From the NCBI GenBank assembly GCA_963840055.1, contig CAWIXM010000008.1, positions 434,001-498,000 on the forward strand: 64,000 nt of DNA, in the 5' to 3' direction. Under the pieces are notes generated by a model. It had not been told where the DNA came from. It did no database searches and saw nothing but the letters and a program-made list of their open reading frames with translations. The position numbers were made by a program, and so were the translations under genes. Source of the stretch: Rhodoplanes sp963840055 (GTDB lineage Bacteria > Pseudomonadota > Alphaproteobacteria > Rhizobiales > Xanthobacteraceae). Each line of letters starts with the position of its first letter. Within the stretch, counting starts at the first letter, position 1. Positions 50,307 to 58,439 of the stretch are shown piece by piece.

Positions 50307-51068
50307 ATGCTCAGGCTCAACGAAGTGGCCGTCACCTATCCGAGCGGGATTACGGCGCTTCATCCGACCAGCCTCGCGTTCGCGGCGGGCCAGTTCACCG
50401 CGCTCGTAGGCGCGTCGGGAGCCGGCAAGTCGACGCTGCTGCGATGCCTTAATGGCCTTGTGCGGCCAACCCAAGGCGAAGTGATCGCCGATGGCACAGG
50501 TTCGATCTTCGCGTCGCGTCGGGTCCTGCGGCAACACCGATGCCGAACTGGAATGATCTTCCAACAACATCATCTGATCGGCCGACTCACCGTCCTTCAA
50601 AATATTTTGATGGGTCGGCTCGCCGCGCACGGATTTGTGCGATCGATTTTTCCCCTGCCCCGCACCGATCGTCTGCTCGCGCTGTCCGTGCTCGATCGCA
50701 TGGGCCTGCTCGAGCGTGCGCTCGACCGCGCCGACCAGTTGTCCGGCGGCCAGCAGCAACGCGTCGGCATCGCTCGGGCGATGGCCCAGCGCCCGCAAAT
50801 CGTGCTCGCCGACGAGCCGGTGGCGAGCCTCGACCCGGCCAGCGCGGAAAAGGTGCTGGCGGACCTGCACTGTATCTGCCGCGAAGACGGCATCGCAGTG
50901 ATCGTCAGTCTGCATCAGGTCGAATTCGCGCGGCGTTTCGCCGATCGCGTGATCGGCCTCGCTCATGGGCGCGTGCTGTTCGACGGAAGGCCCGGTCAGC
51001 TCGGGAGCGCAGCCTTCGCGAGAATCTATGAAACCGAGGCGTCCGGGGTCGCCGAAGCGGCCGAATAG
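50307..51068 (+). CDS. ptxA: Phosphite/phosphonate ABC transporter ATP-binding protein (PtxA/PhnC)
   Basis: ATPase of a PhnC-type importer. The start MLRLNEVAVTYPSGITALHP follows GAGGTGGGG. Walker A GASGAGKST, QQHHLIGRLTVLQNILMGRL, signature LSGGQQQRVGIARAMAQRPQ, Walker B IVLADEPVASLDPASAEKVL and VSLHQVEFARRFADRVIGLA are all PhnC-like. First gene of a five-gene operon ending in ptxD and ptxE, which makes phosphite the most likely substrate. Confidence 0.92.
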   Translation: MLRLNEVAVTYPSGITALHPTSLAFAAGQFTALVGASGAGKSTLLRCLNGLVRPTQGEVIADGTGSIFASRRVLRQHRCRTGMIFQQHHLIGRLTVLQNILMGRLAAHGFVRSIFPLPRTDRLLALSVLDRMGLLERALDRADQLSGGQQQRVGIARAMAQRPQIVLADEPVASLDPASAEKVLADLHCICREDGIAVIVSLHQVEFARRFADRVIGLAHGRVLFDGRPGQLGSAAFARIYETEASGVAEAAE

Positions 51069-51095
51069 GGCGTCCACAACCAAAAGGACATCACC

Positions 51096-51965
51096 ATGAA
51101 TCGTCGTGCTTTCCTGTTCGCCACGATGCTGACGGCCGTTCCGCTCCTCGGCGCGCGGGCGCTGGCGGAGGGCGGGGACCCGGCGCGTCTGCGCGTCGCC
51201 CTCTTGCCCGACGAGAACGCCGCGACCATCATCCAGAATGCGCAGCCGCTGAAAGCCTATCTCGAATCGACGCTGAAGAAGGACATCGAACTCGTCGTCA
51301 CGACGGACTACTCTTCGATGATCGAAGCGATGCGTTTCGGACGCATCGAGGTGGCCTATTTCGGGCCGCTGTCCTACGTCCTGGCGAAGCAGCGGGCGCC
51401 GAGCATCGAGCCGTTCGCCGTCGGCGTCGCGCACGGGTCGCCCACCTATAAGAGCGTGCTCGTCGTGCAGGCTGACGGGCCGGTGAAGACGATTGCCGAC
51501 ATCCGCGGCAAGATGGTCGGCTTCGGGGACAACGCGTCGACCTCAAGCCATCTCATTCCGCGTGCTCTGCTGGCGCGCAACGGACTTATCGGCGATCGCG
51601 ACTACAAGTATGTTCATCTCGGCGCTCATGATGCGGTCGCGCGGGCGGTTCAGGCAGGCCAGGTCCAGGCGGGCGGTCTCAGCCAGGAGATCTTCAAGAG
51701 GCTGGTCGCGAAGGGGGCGATCGATGGCGCCAAAGTGATCGTGCTCGCCGAGAGCGATCCGATTCCCAACTATCCGATGGTCATGCAGGGCGATCTCGCG
51801 CCGCCCCTGAAGGACGCCATCCGCAAGGCGTTCCTCGACCTCAAAGATCCGGTCATCCTGAAGACGTTCCGCGCGGAAGGCTTTGTCCCGACCGATGATA
51901 AGGCATATGACATCCTGCGCGAGACGGCGCGCGTGCTCGACCTCGACCTCACCACATCGCGCTGA
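51096..51965 (+). CDS. ptxB: Phosphite-binding periplasmic protein (PtxB/PhnD)
   Basis: A 289-residue solute-binding protein. The signal peptide MNRRAFLFATMLTAVPLLGA ends ALA. Ligand-site blocks of the PhnD/PtxB family: VVTTDYSSMIEAMRFGRIEV, AYFGPLSYVLAKQRAPSIEP, GKMVGFGDNASTSSHLIPRA, and VHLGAHDAVARAVQAGQVQA. The stop shares a base with the ptxC start (TGATG). PtxB proteins bind phosphite with high affinity; that specificity is inferred from the operon. Confidence 0.92.
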   Translation: MNRRAFLFATMLTAVPLLGARALAEGGDPARLRVALLPDENAATIIQNAQPLKAYLESTLKKDIELVVTTDYSSMIEAMRFGRIEVAYFGPLSYVLAKQRAPSIEPFAVGVAHGSPTYKSVLVVQADGPVKTIADIRGKMVGFGDNASTSSHLIPRALLARNGLIGDRDYKYVHLGAHDAVARAVQAGQVQAGGLSQEIFKRLVAKGAIDGAKVIVLAESDPIPNYPMVMQGDLAPPLKDAIRKAFLDLKDPVILKTFRAEGFVPTDDKAYDILRETARVLDLDLTTSR

Positions 51966-52762
51966 TGAGCACGGCCTTCGAAACGATTCTTGCAAAGGAC
52001 GGCGCCGAGCGCGCACGGCGCGGCGCCGTTCTGCTGGCCATCATCGCCGTCGTTATCGGCGCGATGTGGCTGACCGGTCTGCTCGACCCGGAGCGCTTCG
52101 CCGACGCTTGGCCGGCCGTCCGTCAATTGTCGAGCGAAATGTTCCCGCCCGATTTCAGCCGCCTATCGAAATGGCTATGGCCGATCCTCGACACGCTCGC
52201 CATGTCGATCGCGGGAACGGCGCTTGCGGTCGCGCTGTCGCTGCCGGTGGCGCTGCTGGCGGCGAGCAACACCACGCCGCACCGCATCCTCTATCGGATC
52301 GCCCGTTTTCTCCTCAATCTGCTGCGCTCGATCCCTGAGCTGATCATGGGCATTATCCTGGTCGCTATGGTTGGGTTCGGCGCGCTGCCGGGCGTGCTCG
52401 CGCTCGGGCTGCATTCGGTCGGCATGGTCGGCAAGTTCTTCGCCGAAAGCATCGAACATGTGGACACAAAGCCGGTCGAGGCTGCCCGCGCGGCCGGCGC
52501 CACAGCGCCGCAGGTCGTCTGGCACGCCGTATTGCCGCAGGTCATGCCGCAGCTTGCCGACATTACGATTTATCGCTGGGAGTATAATTTCCGCGCCTCC
52601 ACGGTGCTCGGCGCGGTCGGCGCGGGCGGCATCGGCTTCGAGTTGATCGCGGCGCTGCGGGTTCTCGAATATTCGCAAGTCTCGGCGATTCTGATTTGCA
52701 TTCTGGTCTGTGTCACCGCTGTCGACGGAGTCGGCGCGGCGCTGCGACGTTCGTTGCAATAG
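51965..52762 (+). CDS. ptxC: Phosphite ABC transporter permease (PtxC/PhnE)
   Basis: Inner-membrane permease of 265 residues with the EAA loop EAARAAGATAPQVVWHAVLP. Other conserved segments: WPILDTLAMSIAGTALAVAL, NLLRSIPELIMGIILVAMVG, FGALPGVLALGLHSVGMVGK, YRWEYNFRASTVLGAVGAGG. It is translationally coupled to ptxB and followed by ptxD after 13 bp. Confidence 0.93.
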   Translation: MSTAFETILAKDGAERARRGAVLLAIIAVVIGAMWLTGLLDPERFADAWPAVRQLSSEMFPPDFSRLSKWLWPILDTLAMSIAGTALAVALSLPVALLAASNTTPHRILYRIARFLLNLLRSIPELIMGIILVAMVGFGALPGVLALGLHSVGMVGKFFAESIEHVDTKPVEAARAAGATAPQVVWHAVLPQVMPQLADITIYRWEYNFRASTVLGAVGAGGIGFELIAALRVLEYSQVSAILICILVCVTAVDGVGAALRRSLQ

Positions 52763-52775
52763 GAGATTCCACGCC

Positions 52776-53789
52776 ATGTCGTTGCCACGGGTTGTGGTGA
52801 CCAATCGGGCCTTTCCGGAAACCTGTGCGCTGCTCGCGCCGTATGCGTGCCTCGACGCCAATCCTTCGATCGAGCCGTGGTCCTATGCGGAGGTGCGGGC
52901 GCGCTGCCGTGCGGCGAGCGGCCTTCTCGCCTTCATGACCGATCGCCTCGATGCGGCGTTCTTCGCGGCGTGCCCGGCGCTGCGCGTCGTCGGCGCGGCG
53001 CTGAAGGGCTACGACAATATCGATGTCGCGGCGGCAACTGACGCCGGCGTGTGGGTCACGATCGTGCCCGATCTGCTGACCGTGCCGACGGCGGAACTCG
53101 CGATCGGTTTGATGCTGGCCCTGTCCCGTCACATCGTGGCCGGCGATCGCAGCATCCGTGAGCATGCTTTCGGCGGCTGGCGTCCGCAATTCTATGGCGC
53201 CGGCATCGCCGGTTCGACGGTGGGACTCGTGGGCCTCGGGCGGGTCGGTTGCGCGATCGCGGAGCGCCTCGTCCCGTTCGGCTGCAAGATGCTGGCGCAC
53301 GATATGGGAGTGAGGGAGTTGCCGCCGGCGCTCGCCCGCCATATGGCGCTCGCTGATTTCGGAACGCTGCTCGCAGAGTCCGATTACATCGTGCTGGCGT
53401 TGCCGCTCACAACTGAGACCCAGCATCTGATCGACGCCGACGCCATCCGGCGGATGAAGCGGGGAGCGCGCATCATCAATCCGGCGCGCGGTTCTCTGGT
53501 CGACGAACGAGCCGTGGCGTCCGCCTTGGCGGACGGCCAGCTTGGAGGTTACGCCGCCGACGTCTTCGAATGCGAGGACTGGGCGCGGCCCGACCGGCCG
53601 GCGACCATCGAGGCGCGCTTGCGCGCGAGCGGCGCGCCGACGGTCCTCACGCCGCATATCGGATCGGCGGTGGCGGATATTCGCCGCGAGATCGAATTGT
53701 CGGCAGCACGCAGCATCGTCGACGTGCTGGTCGGGCGCGCGCCACGGCACGCGGTGAATGCGCCGAAAGCGGTGCGGGCGGCATGTTGA
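52776..53789 (+). CDS. ptxD: NAD-dependent phosphite dehydrogenase PtxD
   Basis: D-hydroxyacid-dehydrogenase-fold enzyme that oxidises phosphite to phosphate with NAD+. The start MSLPRVVVTNRAF follows AGGAGATT. Specific PtxD features: ALKGYDNIDV with Lys77, WVTIVPDLLTVPTAELAIGL, GGWRPQFYGAG, and GGYAADVFECEDWARPDRP. The catalytic Arg238 (NPARGS), Glu267 (ECED) and His294 (LTPHIGSA) are all present. The Rossmann loop is GLVGLGRVG, and Asp176 after beta2 favours NAD over NADP. Length 337 residues, ending AAC, as in Pseudomonas stutzeri PtxD (compared from memory). Confidence 0.95.
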   Translation: MSLPRVVVTNRAFPETCALLAPYACLDANPSIEPWSYAEVRARCRAASGLLAFMTDRLDAAFFAACPALRVVGAALKGYDNIDVAAATDAGVWVTIVPDLLTVPTAELAIGLMLALSRHIVAGDRSIREHAFGGWRPQFYGAGIAGSTVGLVGLGRVGCAIAERLVPFGCKMLAHDMGVRELPPALARHMALADFGTLLAESDYIVLALPLTTETQHLIDADAIRRMKRGARIINPARGSLVDERAVASALADGQLGGYAADVFECEDWARPDRPATIEARLRASGAPTVLTPHIGSAVADIRREIELSAARSIVDVLVGRAPRHAVNAPKAVRAAC

Positions 53790-54646
53790 ACTTGGTGCAT
53801 GCACGCTCGTTTCTTGCCGTCTTGGACGGGGGTGGGTTCCGTGCGGCGGCGCGGGAACTGAAACTTTCCCCGTCGACGCTCGTGGATCACATCAATCAAC
53901 TTGAGGCGGAACTCACTGCGCCTTTGCTGGTGCGAAAGCGCGGCGGGTTCGCCCCGACCTCGCAAGGCCTCGCCTTCCTGCCGCTGGCGCGCGCGCTCGT
54001 GGCGACCGCGGAACGGGCCCGTGAGGTCGTCGCAGGCTGTCCGTTGCGCATCGCCGCCGCGAGCAATGTCGGCATCTATCTGCTGCAATCGATCCTCGCC
54101 TCGTTCAAGCAAGCGGAGGCATATCCCACGGAGCTGTGGATTGGGCGCAACCCCGATGTGGCCGAACGGATCGGCGGCGGCCGAGCCGATGTCGGGCTGA
54201 TGGAATGGTGGGACGACCGGCGTGGCTTCCTCTCCCGCACGTGGCGGCGCGAACCCCTCGTCGTCATCGTCGGGCCCAGTCATCCCTGGGCGGCCCGCAC
54301 GACGGCGAACGCGGCGGACCTCCTCGGCGAGCGGATGCTCGGCGGGGAGCCCGGCACCGGCACCGGCACATTGCTGCGGCACGTCATTGGCGCAAGCGCC
54401 GACCGCATCGAGACGATCAATGGATTCGGCAGCACCGAGGCCGTTAAACGCGCCGTGCGGGCGGGGCTCGGCGTCTCGCTCGTCCTTGCGTCTTCGGTAA
54501 CGGATGAAGTCGCCGCGGGGCATCTTGTCGCCCTGCCGTTCGCCGACGCCGATCTCGTGAAGGAGATCAAACTGATCGTCCCGGCGCCGCTTCCCGCCAC
54601 ATCGGCGGCGGCGCGGTTCGCCGCGCATGCGCTCGGCCAAGTCTGA
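53783..54646 (+). CDS. ptxE: LysR-family regulator of the phosphite operon (PtxE)
   Basis: A 287-residue LysR protein. The start ATG overlaps the ptxD end by seven bases. HTH region: MLNLVHARSFLAVLDGGGFR, AAARELKLSPSTLVDHINQL, EAELTAPLLVRKRGGFAPTS. Effector domain: CPLRIAAASNVGIYLLQSIL to AVRAGLGVSLVLASSVTDEV. A LysR gene in this place and orientation is typical of ptxABCDE loci. Whether it responds to phosphite is unknown; in P. stutzeri the operon is under PhoB. Confidence 0.93.
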   Translation: MLNLVHARSFLAVLDGGGFRAAARELKLSPSTLVDHINQLEAELTAPLLVRKRGGFAPTSQGLAFLPLARALVATAERAREVVAGCPLRIAAASNVGIYLLQSILASFKQAEAYPTELWIGRNPDVAERIGGGRADVGLMEWWDDRRGFLSRTWRREPLVVIVGPSHPWAARTTANAADLLGERMLGGEPGTGTGTLLRHVIGASADRIETINGFGSTEAVKRAVRAGLGVSLVLASSVTDEVAAGHLVALPFADADLVKEIKLIVPAPLPATSAAARFAAHALGQV

Positions 54647-54691
54647 GCTGAAACTCGGTTGCCCTCGATGCTTGATGGGGAACTGAGTCAC

Positions 54692-54796
54692 TAGAGCGAA
54701 TTCCGTTCCAATCGAATCGGAATTTGCTCTGGTTGTCCTTGAGTGGTCGCATTTTCTGCGGCGAACCGGTTCCCACTTCGCCGGAAAATGCTCTAA
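54692..54796 (+). repeat. Composite repeat A+B
   Basis: Module A (54692-54730): palindrome TAGAGCGAATTCCGTTCCAA with its complement ending TTGCTCT. Module B (54748-54796): GTCGCATTTTCTGCGGCGAA to GGAAAATGCTCTA. The same A+B order and spacing are found at 59981-60085. It sits between ptxE and the acyl-CoA dehydrogenase. Confidence 0.85.
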
Positions 54797-54947
54797 CGCT
54801 CGGCCACTGTACATCAAAACCAATCAGTTGCTCTGAACCACGAGACAACGCAGCGCAGCGGTGCGACAATTCCGGCGCCGCCGAGCGGCGCGCCGGTCTG
54901 CATGTCACGTTGATGCGTTTTTCCAACCACCCCATCCGAGCTTCCCG

Positions 54948-56085
54948 ATGATCCTTAACGAGCAACAATTGATGATCTGCGAAACCGCCCGGCGGTTTGC
55001 GCGCGAACAGCTCAGGCCCAACTCCGCCCGCTGGGATCGCGACAGCGTTTTCCCGCGCGATGCGCTGACGGCGATGGGGCGGCTCGGCTTTCTCGGCATG
55101 ACGGTGCCGGAAGAATGGGGCGGGCTCGGCGCCGATGCGGTGTCGCTCGCGGTTGCGCTCGAGGAAATCGCCGCAGGAGACGCCGCCTGCGCCACGATCA
55201 TGAGCGGGCACAACTCGGTCGGCTGCATGCCGATTGCTACGTTTGGCACGCGCGAACAAAAGGAGCGCTTCCTGCGCCCGATGGCGCAAGGGGCGATGCT
55301 ATCCGCGTTTTGCCTGACCGAACCCCAGGGAGGCTCCGACGTCGCGGCGATGACGGCGCGGGCGCGGCGCGATGGCGAATGATTACGTCCTCTCCGGTAC
55401 GAAGCAGTTCATCACCACCGGCAAGCACGCGCAGGTCGCTCTCGTGTTCGCCAAGACCGCGCCGGAAGCGGGCAGTAGCGGCATCACCGCCTTCATCGTG
55501 CCGACCGATACGCCGGGCTACGCCATTGGCCGGATCGAGTCGAAAATGGGCCAGCACGCCTCCGATACCTGCCAGATCGTCTTGGAGGATTTGCGGTTGC
55601 CGGCGTCGCTCCGCCTTGGCGAGGAAGGGCAGGGCTATCGCATCGCTCTATCGAACCTCGAAGGCGGGCGCATTGGCATTGCCGCCCAGGCGGTCGGGAT
55701 CGCCCAAGCGGCCTTCGAGGCGGCGTTCGCCTATGCGCGCGAACGCATCACCTTCGGCCAGCCGATCATCGAGCATCAAGCGGTCGGGTTTCGCCTCGCC
55801 GCCATGGCGACCCGCATCGAAGCGGCGCGCCAGCTTGTGCTGCATGCCGCCGCGCTGCGCGACCACGCGGCGCCGTGTCTCAAGGAGGCGTGCATGGCGA
55901 AACTGGTCGCCTCCGAAGCGGCCGAGTGGGTGTGCTCGGAAGCGATCCAGACCCTTGGCGGCTATGGATATCTGAGCGATTTTCCAGTCGAACAGCTTTA
56001 TCGTGACGCCCGCGTCACGCGGATTTACGAAGGGACGAACGACATCCAGCATCTGGTCATTCTGCGCGAATTGACCAAGTCCTGA
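54948..56085 (+). CDS. Acyl-CoA dehydrogenase (apparent 1-base insertion near 55376)
   Basis: Flavin enzyme catalysing alpha,beta-desaturation of an acyl-CoA. The first half (MILNEQQLMICETARRFARE to FCLTEPQGGSDVAAMTARAR) ends at a stop after RRDGE. Removing one G in GATGGCGAATGATTAC joins it to NDYVLSGTKQFITTGKHAQV and the rest: EGGRIGIAAQAVGIAQAAFE, ARERITFGQPIIEHQAVGFR, IQTLGGYGYLSDFPVEQLYR, RITRIYEGTNDIQHLVI-type C-terminus. The joined protein has about 379 residues, the family norm. It is 18 bp upstream of a CoA-transferase gene and likely co-transcribed. Confidence 0.93.
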
Positions 56086-56103
56086 CCGGATCGAAACGAC
56101 GCG

Positions 56104-57219
56104 ATGCCTCCACTCACCGGGATCAAAGTGCTCGATTTCAGCACGCTGCTGCCGGGACCGCTCGCGAGCCTTGTCCTGGCCGAAGCGGGCGCCGAGGTCA
56201 CCAAGGTCGAGCGGCCGGGCGGCGATGAGATGCGCCACTATGCCGGCCCGTTCGGCGAGGCGAGCGCAAACTTCGCGCTGCTCAATCGCGGCAAGGCGAG
56301 TCTGTGTCTCGACCTCAAATCGTCCGATGACCGCAAGCGTCTCGATCCCTACCTCGCCGGCGCCGACATTCTCATCGAGCAGTTCCGGCCCGGCGTGATG
56401 GAGCGCATGGGGCTCGGCTACGATCGGCTGCGGGCGATCAATCCTGGTCTCATCTACTGTTCGATCACCGGCTACGGCCAGGACGGACCGCTGCGCGACC
56501 GGGCCGGCCACGACCTCAATTTCATGGCCGAGACGGGAGCGCTCTCGCTCAGTTGCGGCAGCGACGGGATCCCGGTCGTTCCGCCCGTGCTCGTCGCCGA
56601 TATCGCTGGTGGCGCCTATCCGGCGCTTATCAACATTCTGCTCGCCTTGCTCCAGCGCAAGGCGACGGGCGAAGGGTGCCGTCTCGACATTGCGATGACC
56701 GACAATCTGTTCACTCTGATGTTTTGGGGCCTAGCGGCCGGCTTCTCCCATAGCGATTGGCCACTGCCGGGCAAAGAGCTGCTCACCGGCGGCTCGCCGC
56801 GCTATCAGGTCTACCGCACCGCCGACAATTGGTTCATTGCCGCCGCGCCGCTCGAGGAACGCTTCTGGCAGAGCTTCTGCGATGCCGTCGGACTGCCCGC
56901 CGAGGGACGCGATGACCGCCGCGAACCGCGCGCCGTCATCGATGCCGTCGCCGCACGCATCGGCGCCGCGACCGCGGAGGAGTGGCGCGCCCGGTTTGCT
57001 GGTCTCGACGCCTGCGTCTCCGTCGTGACGTCGTTGCGCGAGGCGGTCTATCACCCGCAATTCGTTGCGCGCGGCCTGTTCACGCGCAGGGTCGCCGACG
57101 GCGTCGGTCGCGCCATCCCGGCATTGCCTGTTCCGGTCGCGCCCGCCTTTCGCACCGATGAGGAGAGGCTCGGATATCCTCGTCTCGGCGACGCTAACAA
57201 TCGAGAGCCATTCGAATAA
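56104..57219 (+). CDS. CaiB/BaiF class III CoA-transferase
   Basis: Transfers CoA between carboxylic acids. The 371 residues carry the class III pattern: LTGIKVLDFSTLLPGPLASL, VLAEAGAEVTKVERPGGDEM, NRGKASLCLDLKS, FRPGVMERMGLGYDRLRAIN, PGLIYCSITGYGQDGPLRDR, AGHDLNFMAETGALS (with the catalytic Asp in GHDLN), and QVYRTADNWFIAAAPLEERF. Together with the upstream acyl-CoA dehydrogenase it probably activates and oxidises a branched or alicyclic acid, for example an alpha-methylacyl substrate; this is inference. Confidence 0.93.
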   Translation: MPPLTGIKVLDFSTLLPGPLASLVLAEAGAEVTKVERPGGDEMRHYAGPFGEASANFALLNRGKASLCLDLKSSDDRKRLDPYLAGADILIEQFRPGVMERMGLGYDRLRAINPGLIYCSITGYGQDGPLRDRAGHDLNFMAETGALSLSCGSDGIPVVPPVLVADIAGGAYPALINILLALLQRKATGEGCRLDIAMTDNLFTLMFWGLAAGFSHSDWPLPGKELLTGGSPRYQVYRTADNWFIAAAPLEERFWQSFCDAVGLPAEGRDDRREPRAVIDAVAARIGAATAEEWRARFAGLDACVSVVTSLREAVYHPQFVARGLFTRRVADGVGRAIPALPVPVAPAFRTDEERLGYPRLGDANNREPFE

Positions 57220-57302
57220 AGGCAGAGGCTCGCAAGATTTTGCGGCCGGGATGGACGCGAAAGCCGGCCGTGACGACTGGCCGGACTCCGCACGCGTTTC
57301 GA

Positions 57303-58439
57303 TCAGAGCCGTACAACGTGCTGCGGCGAGCGTTCCGCAGACCGAACTCGCGAAGCGCTAAAGATGCGGCTTTTCGCCAACGCGCCTGCGTAGTTGAAGA
57401 ACGATTTCACCAGGCTGACGGGGTTATTGCTGCAATCGGCCAGTAAACAGCCGGTCACGCGAACCTTTTCTTCGACAGCGAATTCATCTGGGTGTTGCAA
57501 CGCGACCCTTGCGACCTGACCGCGATTGCGTGCCTTTCCGGGAAGCTGGAATTCGGGCGGAAGAGCGTCCGTAACCGGAAGAATCTTCTCGATGGTTCCG
57601 TCAACGGTCCTACCGCGCGCCTTGACTACGACGGATTCGCCCTTTTCGACATCGAACAGATAGGTTTCCGGGATAAAGGCAAGGACAAAGCTCTTGCCAG
57701 TAAAGATCTGGGCAAGCCTGTCTTTCCCCGGAACAAGAACTTCGCCTTCGTAGGCCACGGTGCTGCCGATATATCCGGCGACCGGCGCGCGAAGGACGCC
57801 GTCGTCATAAATCCGCTGGAGCTGGGCGTAAGCCGCGTTGGTTTCTTCGAGCGCCGAGTTATTGGCGCGCAATTCGGGTTGCAGCGATTCTTTCTCGGCC
57901 TTCAGTGAGACGACCCGTTCGGTCGCAGTGAAATTCGCGGCCGAAATCTCCTGCAGCGAGCGAGCGACCGTCATGCCCTTGGTCTCCGCCTTGAGGAGTT
58001 CGTCAAGGAAGGCTTTGGCTTGTTTGGCGCTCTCTTCGGCGACAGGCAGCAATTGGCTTACGACCTTTTGACGCGCTTCGAGTTGGGCGATGCGGGCGCC
58101 GATGCGCGCCCGCTCTGCCGACAAGTCCGCCAGGGTGCGGGAAATTGAAGCCGACTCGACGATAGCGATGGTCTGCCCCTTCTCGACATGGTCGCCCGGA
58201 TTCACGAACACTTGTTTGATCCTGCCGTCATAGGGAGCGGACACAGAAATATGGTCGCGCATGGCGAGGCCATCCGCGCTGAGGAACAGACCGCCGCCCG
58301 GCAGCAAATAAACCCACGAACCCCAGGCGGCAGCGATTACCGCTGTAACCATCGCGATCCGGCGCAGGCGACGCCACGCTATCGCGCTCGTGCGAAGCTG
58401 AGCCGGAGCGGCAACCGCAAGCGTTGCAGAATTTGCCAT
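57303..58439 (-). CDS. HlyD/membrane-fusion-type adaptor protein
   Basis: A 378-residue protein with one N-terminal membrane helix (IAMVTAVIAAAWGSWVYLLP) and a periplasmic barrel-sandwich/coiled-coil. Segments: HISVSAPYDGRIKQVFVNPG, DHVEKGQTIAIVESASISRT, a long hairpin rich in Glu, Ala, Arg (LADLSAERARIGARIAQLEA to NAAYAQLQRIYDDGVLRAPV), and AGYIGSTVAYEGEVLVPGKD. No ABC or TolC partner is adjacent. It shares a TAATG overlap with the upstream epimerase gene, pointing to a role in surface polysaccharide assembly, like the Alg44/BcsB-side HlyD-like proteins. Confidence 0.85.
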   Translation of the reverse strand: MANSATLAVAAPAQLRTSAIAWRRLRRIAMVTAVIAAAWGSWVYLLPGGGLFLSADGLAMRDHISVSAPYDGRIKQVFVNPGDHVEKGQTIAIVESASISRTLADLSAERARIGARIAQLEARQKVVSQLLPVAEESAKQAKAFLDELLKAETKGMTVARSLQEISAANFTATERVVSLKAEKESLQPELRANNSALEETNAAYAQLQRIYDDGVLRAPVAGYIGSTVAYEGEVLVPGKDRLAQIFTGKSFVLAFIPETYLFDVEKGESVVVKARGRTVDGTIEKILPVTDALPPEFQLPGKARNRGQVARVALQHPDEFAVEEKVRVTGCLLADCSNNPVSLVKSFFNYAGALAKSRIFSASRVRSAERSPQHVVRL

